DNA of 64,000 bases, from positions 3,043,001-3,107,000 of the forward strand of contig NZ_CP154874.1 in the NCBI RefSeq assembly GCF_041729615.1, given 5' to 3'. Below the pieces are notes generated by a model, which worked only from the letters and a program-made list of their open reading frames with translations, did no database searches and was not told the origin of the DNA. Shown here in pieces: positions 27,541-36,358 of the stretch. Both the position numbers and the translations under genes were made by a program. The first letter of the stretch is position 1; each line of letters opens with the position of its first letter. This DNA comes from Pseudomonas alcaligenes. Lineage in GTDB: Bacteria > Pseudomonadota > Gammaproteobacteria > Pseudomonadales > Pseudomonadaceae.

Positions 27541-27645
27541 AAGCACCTCCGAAAAATGAGGGCGGCACTATAGCAAGGCCGCCATTGCAGTTGGATGCGC
27601 GGGCGCCGTCGCGGTTCGTATAATCGCCGGCCAACCGGAGAAGCC

Positions 27646-30165
27646 ATGAACCGCCTGCCCATCGACGACGTACTGCCCGCCCTGCGCGCCGCCCTGGCCG
27701 AACGCCACGAGGCCGTGCTGGAGGCGCCGCCCGGCGCCGGCAAGACCACCCGCGTGCCGCTGGCCCTGCTGCACGAGCCCTGGCTCGCCGGGCAGCGCAT
27801 CCTCATGCTGGAGCCGCGCCGGCTGGCCGCGCGCGCCGCTGCCGAGCGCCTGGCCAGCGAGCTGGGCGAGCAGGTCGGCGAGACGGTGGGCTACCGCATC
27901 CGCCTGGACAGCAAGGTCGGCCCGAAGACCCGCATCGATGTGGTCACCGAAGGCATCCTCGCCCGCCGCCTGCAGGACGACCCGGCGCTGGAGGGCGTCG
28001 GCCTGGTGATCTTCGACGAATTCCACGAGCGCAGCCTGGATGCCGACCTGGCCCTGGCGCTGACGCTGAACGGCCGCGAGCTGCTGCGTGACGAGCCGCT
28101 CAAGGTGCTGCTGATGTCCGCGACCCTGGAGGGTGAGCGCCTGTCCGTGCTGCTCGGTGACGCGCCGGTGGTCTCCAGCCAGGGCCGCATGCACCCGGTA
28201 GAGACGCGCTGGGGCGCGCCCTGGCAGCCGGGCGAACGCATCGAGGCGCGGGTGGTGCAGACGGTGCTGCAGGCCCTGGCCGACGAGCCGGGCAGCCTGC
28301 TGGTGTTCCTCCCCGGCCAGGCGGAGATCCGCCGGGTGCATGAGCAGCTGCAGGAGAGCCTGGGCCAGCGCCCCGAGGTGCTGCTCTGCCCCCTGCATAG
28401 CGAGCTGGAGCTGTCTGCCCAGCGCGCGGCCATCGAGCCGGCTCCGGCCGGCCAGCGCAAGGTGGTGCTGGCCACCAACATCGCCGAGACCAGCCTGACC
28501 ATCGACGGCGTGCGCGTGGTGGTGGACGCGGGTCTCGCGCGGGTGCCGCGCTTCGACCCGGCCAGCGGCATGACCCGCCTGGATACCCAGCGCATCTCCC
28601 GCGCCTCGGCCACCCAGCGCGCCGGCCGCGCCGGGCGCCTGGAGCCGGGCGTGTGTTATCGGCTGTGGTCGCAGAGCCAGCACGAGCAGCTGGCCGCCTA
28701 TGGTGCCGCGGAAATCCTCCAGGCTGACCTGGCCGGCCTGGCCATGCAGTTGGCGCGCTGGGGCGTGCAGCCGGGCGAACTGGCCTGGCTCGATGCGCCG
28801 CCGGCCGCCGCCTTCGCCCAGGGCCGCGACCTGCTGGCGCGCCTCGGCGCTCTGGATGCACGCGGCGCGCTGACGGCCCACGGCCAGGCCATGGCCGAGC
28901 TGCCGGCGCATCCGCGCATCGCCCACCTGCTGCTGCGCGGCCAGGCCCTCGGCCTCGGCGCGCTGGCGGCGGACCTCGCCGCGCTGCTGTCCGAGCGCGA
29001 TATCCTGCGCGGCGGCGGCGCCGACCTGCACAGCCGCATGAGCCTGCTGTCCGGCGAGTCGCGCGCCGTCGGCGGCGCGCGCGGCGGCGTGCAGCGCGCG
29101 CGGCAGCTGGCCCGGCAGTTTCGTTCCTATCTGCGTGGCGCGCCGAGTGAGGCGGTGGCCGATCCCGAGCATCCGTGCTGGCTCGGCGCGCTGCTGGCTT
29201 TCGCCTACCCGGATCGGGTCGCCCGCCAGCGCAAGGCCGGTGGTGGCGACTACCGCCTGGCCAACGGCCGCGCCGCGCAGTTCGGCGAGGCGGATGCACT
29301 GATGAAGCACGAGTGGCTGGTGATCGCCGATCTCGGCAGCCGCCAGGGCCAGCGCGAGGAGCGCATCTACCTGGCCGCCGACCTCGACCCGGCGCTGTTC
29401 GACGCGGTGCTGGCCGAGCAGGTGAGCGTGCGCGAGGAGCTGGAATGGGACGAGCGCGAGGGCGTGCTGCGCGCCGAGCGCCAGCGTCGGGTCGGCGAGC
29501 TGGTGCTCAGCCGCGAGGCGCTGAGCGGCCTGGACGAGGCCACGCGCGGCCGCGCGCTGCTCGGCCTGGTGCGGCGCAAGGGTCTGGAGCTATTGCCCTG
29601 GACCCCGGAGCTGCGCCAGTGGCAGGCACGGGTGGCGCTGCTGCGGAGCCTGGATCTAAAGCAGAAGGGTGAGAGCGAGTGGCCGGACCTGTCCGACACT
29701 GCGCTGCTGGCGACCCTGGAGGACTGGTTGCTGCCATTCTTAAGCAAGGTCAGCCGCCTCAGCCATTTCGCCAATCTGGACATGCCGGGCATGCTCGCCG
29801 GCCTGCTGCCCTGGCCGCTGCCGCAGCGTCTGGACGAGCTGGCGCCGCGGCACCTGCAGGTGCCGTCCGGCTCGCGCATCGCCATCGATTACTCTGAGTC
29901 GCCGCCGGTGCTGGCGGTGCGCCTGCAGGAGCTGTTCGGCCTGGCCGCCACCCCGCGCATCGCCGGCGGCCGCCAGGGCGTGCTGCTGCATCTGTTGTCG
30001 CCGGCGCGCCGTCCGGTGCAGGTGACCCAGGACCTGGCCAGCTTCTGGGCCAACACCTATGCCGAGGTGAAGAAGGACCTCAAGGGTCGCTACCCCAAGC
30101 ACTACTGGCCGGACGATCCGCTGGTGGCCGAGCCGACGGCGCGGGCCAAGCCGCGCGGCACCTAA
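27646..30165 (+). CDS. hrpB: ATP-dependent helicase HrpB
   Basis: 839-residue DEAH-type helicase of superfamily 2. Walker A is APPGAGKTTRVPLALL, motif II is DEFHERSLDADLAL (DEFH variant typical of HrpB), motif III is LMSATLEG and motif VI is ATQRAGRAGRLEPG. The HrpB-specific C-terminal domain ends with FWANTYAEVKKDLKGRYPKHYWPDDP. The ATG at 27646 follows CGGAG; a TATAAT at 27619-27624 could be its -10. The stop overlaps that of the convergent broken binding-protein gene. Role in bacteria is poorly defined. Confidence 0.96.
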   Translation: MNRLPIDDVLPALRAALAERHEAVLEAPPGAGKTTRVPLALLHEPWLAGQRILMLEPRRLAARAAAERLASELGEQVGETVGYRIRLDSKVGPKTRIDVVTEGILARRLQDDPALEGVGLVIFDEFHERSLDADLALALTLNGRELLRDEPLKVLLMSATLEGERLSVLLGDAPVVSSQGRMHPVETRWGAPWQPGERIEARVVQTVLQALADEPGSLLVFLPGQAEIRRVHEQLQESLGQRPEVLLCPLHSELELSAQRAAIEPAPAGQRKVVLATNIAETSLTIDGVRVVVDAGLARVPRFDPASGMTRLDTQRISRASATQRAGRAGRLEPGVCYRLWSQSQHEQLAAYGAAEILQADLAGLAMQLARWGVQPGELAWLDAPPAAAFAQGRDLLARLGALDARGALTAHGQAMAELPAHPRIAHLLLRGQALGLGALAADLAALLSERDILRGGGADLHSRMSLLSGESRAVGGARGGVQRARQLARQFRSYLRGAPSEAVADPEHPCWLGALLAFAYPDRVARQRKAGGGDYRLANGRAAQFGEADALMKHEWLVIADLGSRQGQREERIYLAADLDPALFDAVLAEQVSVREELEWDEREGVLRAERQRRVGELVLSREALSGLDEATRGRALLGLVRRKGLELLPWTPELRQWQARVALLRSLDLKQKGESEWPDLSDTALLATLEDWLLPFLSKVSRLSHFANLDMPGMLAGLLPWPLPQRLDELAPRHLQVPSGSRIAIDYSESPPVLAVRLQELFGLAATPRIAGGRQGVLLHLLSPARRPVQVTQDLASFWANTYAEVKKDLKGRYPKHYWPDDPLVAEPTARAKPRGT

Positions 30166-30898
30166 TCCAGCGCGAGGTCTTCGCCGGCCGCGCGCAGTTC
30201 CTCGTAGGCGCGGTCCAGGGCCTCCAGCAGCTCGGCGCTGCCGGCGGCGCTGCGCGAGGCGATCAGGCGCAGCTGCAGGTTCTGCAGTTCGGTGTAGGGC
30301 AGCTCTGTCAGGCCCAGGGTGCGGCTGGCCTGGCGCACCGGGTCCTGGTAGTCGAGCAGGTAGTCGCCGCGTTGGCGCAGCAGCATCTCCAGGGCCGACA
30401 GGTGGCTGCTGGTGCGGTGCAGGCGCAGTTCCAGGCTGCGGTCGGCGAGCAGCCGGTTCACCGCCGGCCAGTAGCTGTAGCCACTGATCAGGATGATGCC
30501 GCGGCCATGCAGATCGTCGGGAATCCGCGGTGCCGGCTGTCCCGGCCGGGCGTACAGGGCCAGCTTGATCTCGCCGATGGCGTTGCGCGCCTCGAAGGTG
30601 TGACCGTCCAGCTCGGTCTTGCCGCCGGCGCCTGGCCACAGCTGCACGCTGCCATCGCGCAGGCCGGCGTACAGGCGGGCGTTGGGCAGCGAGCGGTATT
30701 GGCCGCGATAGCCGGCATGGCGCAGCAGGCGTTCGGTGAGGACGAGGATGGAGCCGCGTGGCAGGCCGTGCTCGTCGGTCCAGGAGTAGGGGGGAATTCG
30801 TAGTAGCCGACGCTGATGGCCGGCTCCGGCGCCTGTTGCGCCTGGGCAGGGGCGCAGCACAGCCACGCCAGCAGGACAGTGAGAAGGGTCTTGCGCAT
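30162..30898 (-). pseudogene. Periplasmic amino-acid-type binding protein, frameshifted
   Basis: Family-3-like solute-binding protein in two frames. The first starts at ATG 30898 with a signal peptide (MRKTLLTVLLAWLCCAPAQA) and reads QQAPEPAISVGYYEFPP; the second continues YSWTDEHGLPRGSILVLTERLLRHAGY and runs to the stop at 30162, including YTELQNLQLRLIASRSAAGS. The join is a run of six G on the plus strand at 30789-30794; one more base would restore a single reading frame of about 245 residues. Either a sequencing indel or a true inactivation. The stop overlaps hrpB by 4 bp. No transporter genes adjoin it. Confidence 0.8.
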
Positions 30899-31022
30899 CG
30901 GGTACCGCGCGGCTGATGCCGTCTTGTTGTGCGTTTTCACCCGAGCATGGCGAGCTAGGGGCGCTTTGTCCAGCCTGACGGCTATGCTCAATCCAGTCGG
31001 ATGGTTGGCCGTGGGGGGGCTT

Positions 31023-31865
31023 ATGTATCGCAAGGTGTTCGCCAGCAAGGTTTTCGAGCGCAAGGTGGTGCTGATCACCGGGGGCTGCGCCGGCATCGGC
31101 CGCGCCCTGGCCATGCGCTTCGCCCAGGCCGGGGCGCGTCTGGTCATCCTCGACCTGCAGCGCGATGGGCTGGACAGCCTGGTGCAGCACCTGAGCGATC
31201 ATCACAACTGCGAGGCGCTCGGCCTGGTCTGCGACGTGGCCGATGCGCAGGCGGTGCAGCGCGCCGTGGCGCAGGCACTGGAGCGTTTCGGTGGCATCGA
31301 CGTGCTGGTCAACAACGCCGGCATCACTCATCGCAGCACTTTCGCCGAGACCGAGATGGCGGTGTTCCAGCGCATCATGGCGGTCAACTACTTCGGCGCC
31401 GTGCACTGCACCAAGGCGGCGCTGCCCAGCCTGATCGCCCGGCGCGGCCAGGTGGTGGTGCTCAGCTCGCTGTCCGGCTTCGCCCCGCTGCTCTACCGCA
31501 GCGCCTACAACGCCAGCAAGCACGCCCTGCACGGCCTGTTCGAGACGCTGCGCGCCGAGCTCAAGGGCTCGGGGGTCAACGTCATGCTGGTGTGCCCCGG
31601 CTTCACCGCCACCGACCTGCGCAAGAACGCCCTGGTCGGCGATGGTTCGGTGAGTCAGCAGCCGCCGCTGGCCATCGGCAAGGTGGCCTCGGCCCAGGAC
31701 GTGGCCGAGGCCATCTACCGTGGCGCGCTCAGGCGCCGGCGCCTGCTGGTGCTGTCCAACGTCAACTGGCGGGCACGCCTGCTGGCGCGCTTCTTCCCGC
31801 GCCTGTTCGAGCGGGTGCTGCTGCCGCGCCTGTCCGGGCTCAAGCCGGGCAGCGTGCCGCGCTGA
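31023..31865 (+). CDS. Short-chain dehydrogenase/reductase
   Basis: 280 residues, classical SDR: cofactor motif TGGCAGIGRA near residue 20, LVNNAGITH, the catalytic Ser in VVLSSLSGF and YNASK (Tyr-x-x-x-Lys), then PGFTATDLRKNA. The C-terminal 40 residues are basic and hydrophobic (RRRRLLVLSNVNWRARLLARFFPRLF), suggesting membrane association, as in DltE-like or retinol-type SDRs. I start at ATG 31023 behind a G-rich ribosome-binding site; an in-frame ATG at 30984 is possible. Asp in VILDLQR suggests NAD preference. Substrate unknown. Confidence 0.88.
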   Translation: MYRKVFASKVFERKVVLITGGCAGIGRALAMRFAQAGARLVILDLQRDGLDSLVQHLSDHHNCEALGLVCDVADAQAVQRAVAQALERFGGIDVLVNNAGITHRSTFAETEMAVFQRIMAVNYFGAVHCTKAALPSLIARRGQVVVLSSLSGFAPLLYRSAYNASKHALHGLFETLRAELKGSGVNVMLVCPGFTATDLRKNALVGDGSVSQQPPLAIGKVASAQDVAEAIYRGALRRRRLLVLSNVNWRARLLARFFPRLFERVLLPRLSGLKPGSVPR

Positions 31866-31867
31866 AC

Positions 31868-32302
31868 TCAGTGGCTGTGCGGTTCGACGTACAGCTCGTA
31901 GACCAGCTCCATGTCCCAGTAGGCCGCCTCGATCTTGTGCCCGTCGAGGTCGCGGACGAAGCAGCCGTAGTAGGGCTCGCCGTAGTGCGGGCGCGGCCCG
32001 GGCGGGCCGTCCGGGCTGGCGCCGGCGGCCAGGGCGGCGTCATAGAAGGCGTGCACCGCCTGCTTGTCCGCGGCGACGAAGCCGAAGTGGGTGCCATTGC
32101 CGACATTCGCCGGCTGGCCGTCGATCGGCGTCTGTACCCAGAATTCCGGGTATTCGCGGCCCCAGGCCACGGCACCGGGGTGCTCGAGGATGCGCTTGCA
32201 GCCGAGGGTGGCCAGGACCTTGTCGTAGAAGGCCACGGCCCGTTCGAACTGATTGGTGCCAATGGACACGTGCGAGAGGATGCTCGGATTCTGTTCGGAC
32301 AT
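31868..32302 (-). CDS. VOC-family (glyoxalase/bleomycin-resistance fold) protein
   Basis: 144 residues with two beta-alpha-beta-beta-beta units. The pattern LSHVSIGTNQFERAVAFYDKVLATLG opens the first, GTHFGFVAADKQAVHAFYDAALAAGA the second, and YYGCFVRDLDGHKIEAAYW closes it with the conserved DPDGH-like metal region. Likely metal sites are His in SHVS, His in GTHFGF and Glu in KIEAAY. Could be a lyase or ring-cleavage enzyme; substrate unknown. Ends 2 bp from the convergent SDR gene. Confidence 0.88.
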   Translation of the reverse strand: MSEQNPSILSHVSIGTNQFERAVAFYDKVLATLGCKRILEHPGAVAWGREYPEFWVQTPIDGQPANVGNGTHFGFVAADKQAVHAFYDAALAAGASPDGPPGPRPHYGEPYYGCFVRDLDGHKIEAAYWDMELVYELYVEPHSH

Positions 32303-32371
32303 GGAGATCTTCCCTGGGGTTACGGAAGTCCCAAGCCTAGCAAAGGCACGGAGGATTTCCTGTCGATCGGG

Positions 32372-33046
32372 TCAACTGCTGTGGCTGTCCTCGGTCGGCT
32401 GCTGGCTGCACAGCATGAAGCAGCGGAACAGCACCACGGTGGAGAACAGCTGGAGGAAGCCGTTGACGATGTCCAGCAGCAGGCTGCCAACCGGGTCGGG
32501 CTGCTCGCCGAGCAGTTGCAGGGTCCAGTCGTCCAGCAGCCACAGCGGCACTATGACCAGCAGCACGCAGGCCAGCAGCGACCAGAAGTGGCCGATGCTG
32601 AGCAGGAAGCTCTCGCGCATCGCCTGTAGCGGCGCCAGGCCGCGCAGCACCAGCAGGTATTCGGAGAAGGCCAGCTTGACCATCAGGTACAGGGCCAGCG
32701 GCAGAAACAGCGCGCCGCCGAGCATGATCAGCAGGGTGCTCAGCCCGGCCAGCACGGCGAACGACGGCCACAGCGGCAGGCTGGCGGCCAGCAGGTTGCG
32801 CGTGGCCGGGCGCTGGCCCTGGCTGCGCGCATCGAGAAACAGGATCAGCGCCGCGCTGTACAGCGGGTAGAAGAACAGCCCGACCAGCAGCTCGTAGGCT
32901 GGCGAGTGGGCCGGGTCGACCAGGCTGGCGACCAGGGCGCGCACCAGACACTCGGCGGCGATCAGCGGCAGGCACAGCGGGGCGATGCTGGCCAGGTGGC
33001 GGCTGAAGAAGTGCAGGGCATCGCGCAGAACGGTCAACGGATTCAT
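32372..33046 (-). CDS. YciC-family inner-membrane protein
   Basis: 224 residues with about five transmembrane helices (for example LVGLFFYPLYSAALILFL and LLACVLLVIVPLWLL) and a soluble N-terminal start MNPLTVLRDALHFFSRHL. The arrangement and the segment YLMVKLAFSEYLLVLRGLAPLQAMRESF match the YciC/UPF0259 family of unknown function. The ATG at 33046 is the conserved start; earlier codons are Arg-rich non-conserved sequence. Divergent from the NYN gene. Confidence 0.82.
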   Translation of the reverse strand: MNPLTVLRDALHFFSRHLASIAPLCLPLIAAECLVRALVASLVDPAHSPAYELLVGLFFYPLYSAALILFLDARSQGQRPATRNLLAASLPLWPSFAVLAGLSTLLIMLGGALFLPLALYLMVKLAFSEYLLVLRGLAPLQAMRESFLLSIGHFWSLLACVLLVIVPLWLLDDWTLQLLGEQPDPVGSLLLDIVNGFLQLFSTVVLFRCFMLCSQQPTEDSHSS

Positions 33047-33153
33047 CGGCAGGCATCGCGGCAGTACTACTGGATTCACTTTAGCCGATGGCCGGGGGCG
33101 ACGAACATGCCGGTCTTTCGCATAATGCCGCTCCCTTCGCCTGGCCACGCCCC

Positions 33154-33631
33154 GTGAAAAGAATCGCCCTGTTCGCCGATGTGCAGAACCTCTACTACAC
33201 CGTGCGCCAGGCCCATGGCTGCCACTTCCACTATGCCGAGCTGTGGCGCCAGGTGGCGGCCCGGGGCGAGATAGTCGAGGCGCGTGCCTACGCCATCGAC
33301 CGTGGTGACGCCAGGCAGCGCCAGTTCCAGCAGATCCTGCGCAACCTCGGTTTCGAGGTGCTGCTCAAGCCCTACATCCAGCGCAGCGACGGCTCGGCCA
33401 AGGGCGACTGGGATGTCGGCATCGCCCTGGATGTGATGGATGCCGCCGAGCGGGTGGACGAGGTGGTGCTGGCCTCCGGCGACGGCGACTTCGACCTGCT
33501 GCTGCAGCGCGCGCGCCCGTCATGGGGTGCTCTGCAGCGTGTATGGCGTCGAGGGCCTCACCGCGCATTCCCTGATCCGCGCCGCCGACCGCTTCGTGCC
33601 AGTCGCCGGCGACCTGTTGCTGAAGAACTGA
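33154..33631 (+). pseudogene. NYN-domain (LabA-like PIN) protein, frameshifted
   Basis: The N-terminal part from GTG 33154 reads KRIALFADVQNLYYTVRQAHG (DxxN metal motif) through GDWDVGIALDVMDAA and [16 protein letters not shown], the NYN nuclease core with its conserved Asp residues. The C-terminal part lies one base further along: HGVLCSVYGVEGLTAHSLIRAADRFVPVAGDLL, ending at TGA 33631. The shift is in the GC-repeat at 33506-33521. Together they would make a protein of about 159 residues, the family length. As sequenced, the product would lose its last 40 conserved residues. A CATAAT at 33121-33126 is a likely -10. Confidence 0.8.
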
Positions 33632-33640
33632 GGACAACCG

Positions 33641-34246
33641 ATGGCAGATCGCATCGCCGTGATCGACTTCGAGACCACCGGCATGTCGCCGGCCCAGGGC
33701 GCGCGACCGACCGAGATCGGCGTGGCCATGATCGAGGACGGGCGCATCGTCGCCCGCTACCAGAGCCTGATGAATGCCGGTGCCTGGGTGCCGCCCTTCA
33801 TCGAGCAGCTCACTGGCATCAGCAACGCCATGGTGCGCAGCGCGCCGCCAGTGGCGCAGGTGATGGCGGAGGCGGCCGAGTTCATCGGCGAGGCGCCGCT
33901 GCTGGCGCATAACGCGGCGTTCGACAGCAAGTTCTGGGATGCCGAGCTGGGCCTGCTGGGGCGTCGCCGCAGCCGTGACTTCGCCTGTTCGCTGCTGCTG
34001 TCGCGGCGCCTGCTGCCCGAGGCGCCGAGCCACAAGCTGGGCAACCTCAACCGCTGGGTCGGGCTGCCCAGCACTGGCCAGGCCCACCGCGCGCTGGCCG
34101 ATGCCGAGATGGCGGCCAACCTGACGCTGCACCTGCAGGCGTTGCTGTGGGAGCGCCACGACATCCGCGCCGATCACGACTACCTGTGCGGGCTGCAGAA
34201 GCTTTCGGCGGCCAAGGTGCGGGCGTTGCTGCGGGCCAGCGTTTAA
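33641..34246 (+). CDS. DnaQ-like 3'-5' exonuclease
   Basis: 201 residues, DEDDh exonuclease: motif I AVIDFETTGMSP, motif II LAHNAAFDSKFWD, motif III HRALADAEMAANL supplying the catalytic His and final Asp. It resembles stand-alone epsilon-like exonucleases (ExoX/RNase T relatives) without a polymerase or GIY-YIG partner. The ATG at 33641 lies 9 bp after the NYN gene, so both nucleases may be cotranscribed. A bidirectional terminator follows. Confidence 0.92.
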   Translation: MADRIAVIDFETTGMSPAQGARPTEIGVAMIEDGRIVARYQSLMNAGAWVPPFIEQLTGISNAMVRSAPPVAQVMAEAAEFIGEAPLLAHNAAFDSKFWDAELGLLGRRRSRDFACSLLLSRRLLPEAPSHKLGNLNRWVGLPSTGQAHRALADAEMAANLTLHLQALLWERHDIRADHDYLCGLQKLSAAKVRALLRASV

Positions 34247-34316
34247 GCAGGCGTGTTTGGCCCTGCAGGGGAGTGACTGGAGTGGGGAGGAAGCCGATCT
34301 CGGCGGTCCTGAAACG

Positions 34317-34343
34317 AAACGCCCCGGCTTGGCCGGGGCGTTT
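34317..34343. terminator. Bidirectional intrinsic terminator
   Basis: Perfect 12-nt arms AAACGCCCCGGC (34317-34328) and GCCGGGGCGTTT (34332-34343) around a TTG loop. It serves the exonuclease gene on the plus strand and prfC on the minus strand, whose stop is at 34349. Confidence 0.92.
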
Positions 34344-34348
34344 GTCTG

Positions 34349-35932
34349 TCAGTGGTGCTCGCGGGTGGCGCGGAAGGTGATGTCCGGCCAGCGCTCTTCC
34401 ATCAGGCTCAGGTTGACCCGGGTCGGTGCCAGGTAGGTGAGGTGGCCGCCGCCATCCACCGCCAGGTTCTCGAAGGCCTTGTCCTTGAACTCCTTGAGCT
34501 TCTTCTCGTCGCTGCACTCGATCCAGCGCGCCGACCAGACGTTGATCGCCTCGTAGGCACACTCGACCTTGTATTCCTCCTTGAGGCGGCTGGCGACCAC
34601 ATCGAACTGCAGCACACCGACGGCGCCGAGGATGATGTCGTTGTTGCGCTCGGGGAAGAACACCTGGGTCGCGCCTTCCTCGGCCAGTTCCTGCAGGCCC
34701 TGGCGCAGCTGCTTGGATTTCAGTGGGTCCTTCAGGCGCACGCGGCGGAACAGTTCCGGGGCGAAGTGGGGGATGCCGGTGAAGCCCAGCACCTCGCCTT
34801 CGGTGAAGGTGTCGCCGATCTGGATGGTGCCGTGGTTGTGCAGGCCGATGATGTCGCCGGCATAGGCCTCTTCCAGCTGCTCGCGCTCGCTGGAGAAGAA
34901 GGTCAGGGCGTCGGCGATCTTCAGGTCCTTCTTGATGCGCACATGGCGCATCTTCATGCCCTTCTCGTACTTGCCCGAGCAGATGCGCATGAAGGCGATG
35001 CGGTCGCGGTGCTTGGGGTCCATGTTCGCCTGGATCTTGAATACGAAGCCGCTGAACTTCTCTTCCACCGGCTCCACCACGCGCTCGTGGGCGGCGCGCG
35101 ACAGCGGCTGAGGGGCCCAGTCGACGATGCAGTCGAGCACCTGGTCGACGCCGAAGTTGCCCAGCGCGGTGCCGAAGAACACCGGGGTCATCTCGCCCTT
35201 GAGGAAGGCGGCCTGGTCGAACTCGTGGCAGGCGCCCTGGACCAGTTCCAGTTCCTCGATGAAGCGCTCGTACATGTCGCCCAGGTGGGCGCGCGCCTCG
35301 TCGGAGTCCAGCTTGTTGATCACCTTCTGCTCGGTGCGCTCGTGGCCGTGGCCCGGCACGTAGACGATGATCTTGTCCTCGTGCAGGTGGTACACGCCCT
35401 TGAAGTCGCGGTAGCAGCCGATCGGCCAGGTGATCGGCGCCGCCTTGATCTTCAGCACCGCCTCGATCTCGTCGAGCAGTTCGATCGGGTCGCGGATGTC
35501 GCGGTCGAGCTTGTTGATGAAGCTCACAATGGGCGTGTCGCGCAGGCGGCACACTTCCATCAGGGCGATGGTGCGCGGCTCCACGCCCTTGCCGCCGTCG
35601 AGCACCATCAGCGCCGAGTCCACCGCGGTCAGGGTGCGGTAGGTGTCTTCCGAGAAGTCTTCGTGGCCGGGGGTGTCGAGCAGGTTGACCATGTGCTCGC
35701 GGTAGGGGAACTGCATCACCGAGGTGGTGATGGAGATGCCGCGCTGCTTTTCCATCTCCATCCAGTCGGAGGTGGCATGGCGGTCGGACTTGCGCGACTT
35801 CACCGTACCGGCGACCTCGATCGCCTTGCCCATCAGCAGCAGCTTCTCGGTGATGGTGGTCTTACCGGCGTCGGGGTGGGAAATGATCGCGAACGTGCGG
35901 CGTTTGGCGACTTCTGCGGCCTGGATGCTCAT
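34349..35932 (-). CDS. prfC: Peptide chain release factor 3
   Basis: GTPase that removes RF1/RF2 from the ribosome after peptide release. 527 residues, the standard length. G1 HPDAGKTT at residues 19-26, G2 region RGISITTS, G3 DTPGHED, G4 NKLD; the C-terminal part contains [23 protein letters not shown], typical of RF3 rather than EF-G. The ATG at 35932 opens [19 protein letters not shown]. It is single-gene, bounded by a terminator and by the long region before speC. Confidence 0.97.
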   Translation of the reverse strand: MSIQAAEVAKRRTFAIISHPDAGKTTITEKLLLMGKAIEVAGTVKSRKSDRHATSDWMEMEKQRGISITTSVMQFPYREHMVNLLDTPGHEDFSEDTYRTLTAVDSALMVLDGGKGVEPRTIALMEVCRLRDTPIVSFINKLDRDIRDPIELLDEIEAVLKIKAAPITWPIGCYRDFKGVYHLHEDKIIVYVPGHGHERTEQKVINKLDSDEARAHLGDMYERFIEELELVQGACHEFDQAAFLKGEMTPVFFGTALGNFGVDQVLDCIVDWAPQPLSRAAHERVVEPVEEKFSGFVFKIQANMDPKHRDRIAFMRICSGKYEKGMKMRHVRIKKDLKIADALTFFSSEREQLEEAYAGDIIGLHNHGTIQIGDTFTEGEVLGFTGIPHFAPELFRRVRLKDPLKSKQLRQGLQELAEEGATQVFFPERNNDIILGAVGVLQFDVVASRLKEEYKVECAYEAINVWSARWIECSDEKKLKEFKDKAFENLAVDGGGHLTYLAPTRVNLSLMEERWPDITFRATREHH

Positions 35933-36358
35933 GGCGGAAAACCTGTCGACTCGGTCGTCGGAGTGTCAAAAAAGGCGGCGATTATACCGGTAATGGCCGG
36001 GGCCTGTTCCCGTTTCGTCGCGGCCGCGCCAGGCCTGGGTTTGTGCAGCATTTCTGACGTTTTGTTGAGTATCGAAAACATTCAATCAGGCAGGCGACAA
36101 CCGGGTGCAAAACGGCGGCATTTTCCGGTTGATCTGCGGGGCTCATGGTCCTAAAGTTCGCGCCCGAACGCTCATGCTGGAAACGATCCATCCGGCTCAA
36201 GTACTGACGACGAGAGGCTGCCCGCTGCGGGGAGTCATCGGCGACATGCCTTGGGAAGTAGGCGAACCAAAGTGGGGAAACTGATCAGGCGTTCGCGGTT
36301 CTCATCGAGAACCACTCCCTCTTTTCTATAACGTGTTTTGCCATTTGGAGTCCCGAGC
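35933..36358 (+). promoter_or_regulatory. Long non-coding region and possible structured leader of speC
   Basis: 426 bases with no supported gene. Close to speC, CCCGCTGCGGG (about 36221-36231) and GGTTCTC-ATC-GAGAACC (36297-36313) form hairpins; the second is followed by ACTCCCTCTTTT, like a weak terminator, 45 bp before the start codon. CTAAAGTT near 36150 resembles a sigma-28 -35 element, but the matching -10 is poor. The prfC promoter must also lie here. A polyamine-responsive attenuator is a guess from position only. Confidence 0.4.

Noticed and set aside
36148..36178. Sigma-28-like element CTAAAGTT upstream of speC
   Set aside because: The expected GCCGATAA-type -10 is missing at the right spacing, and speC is not a motility gene.
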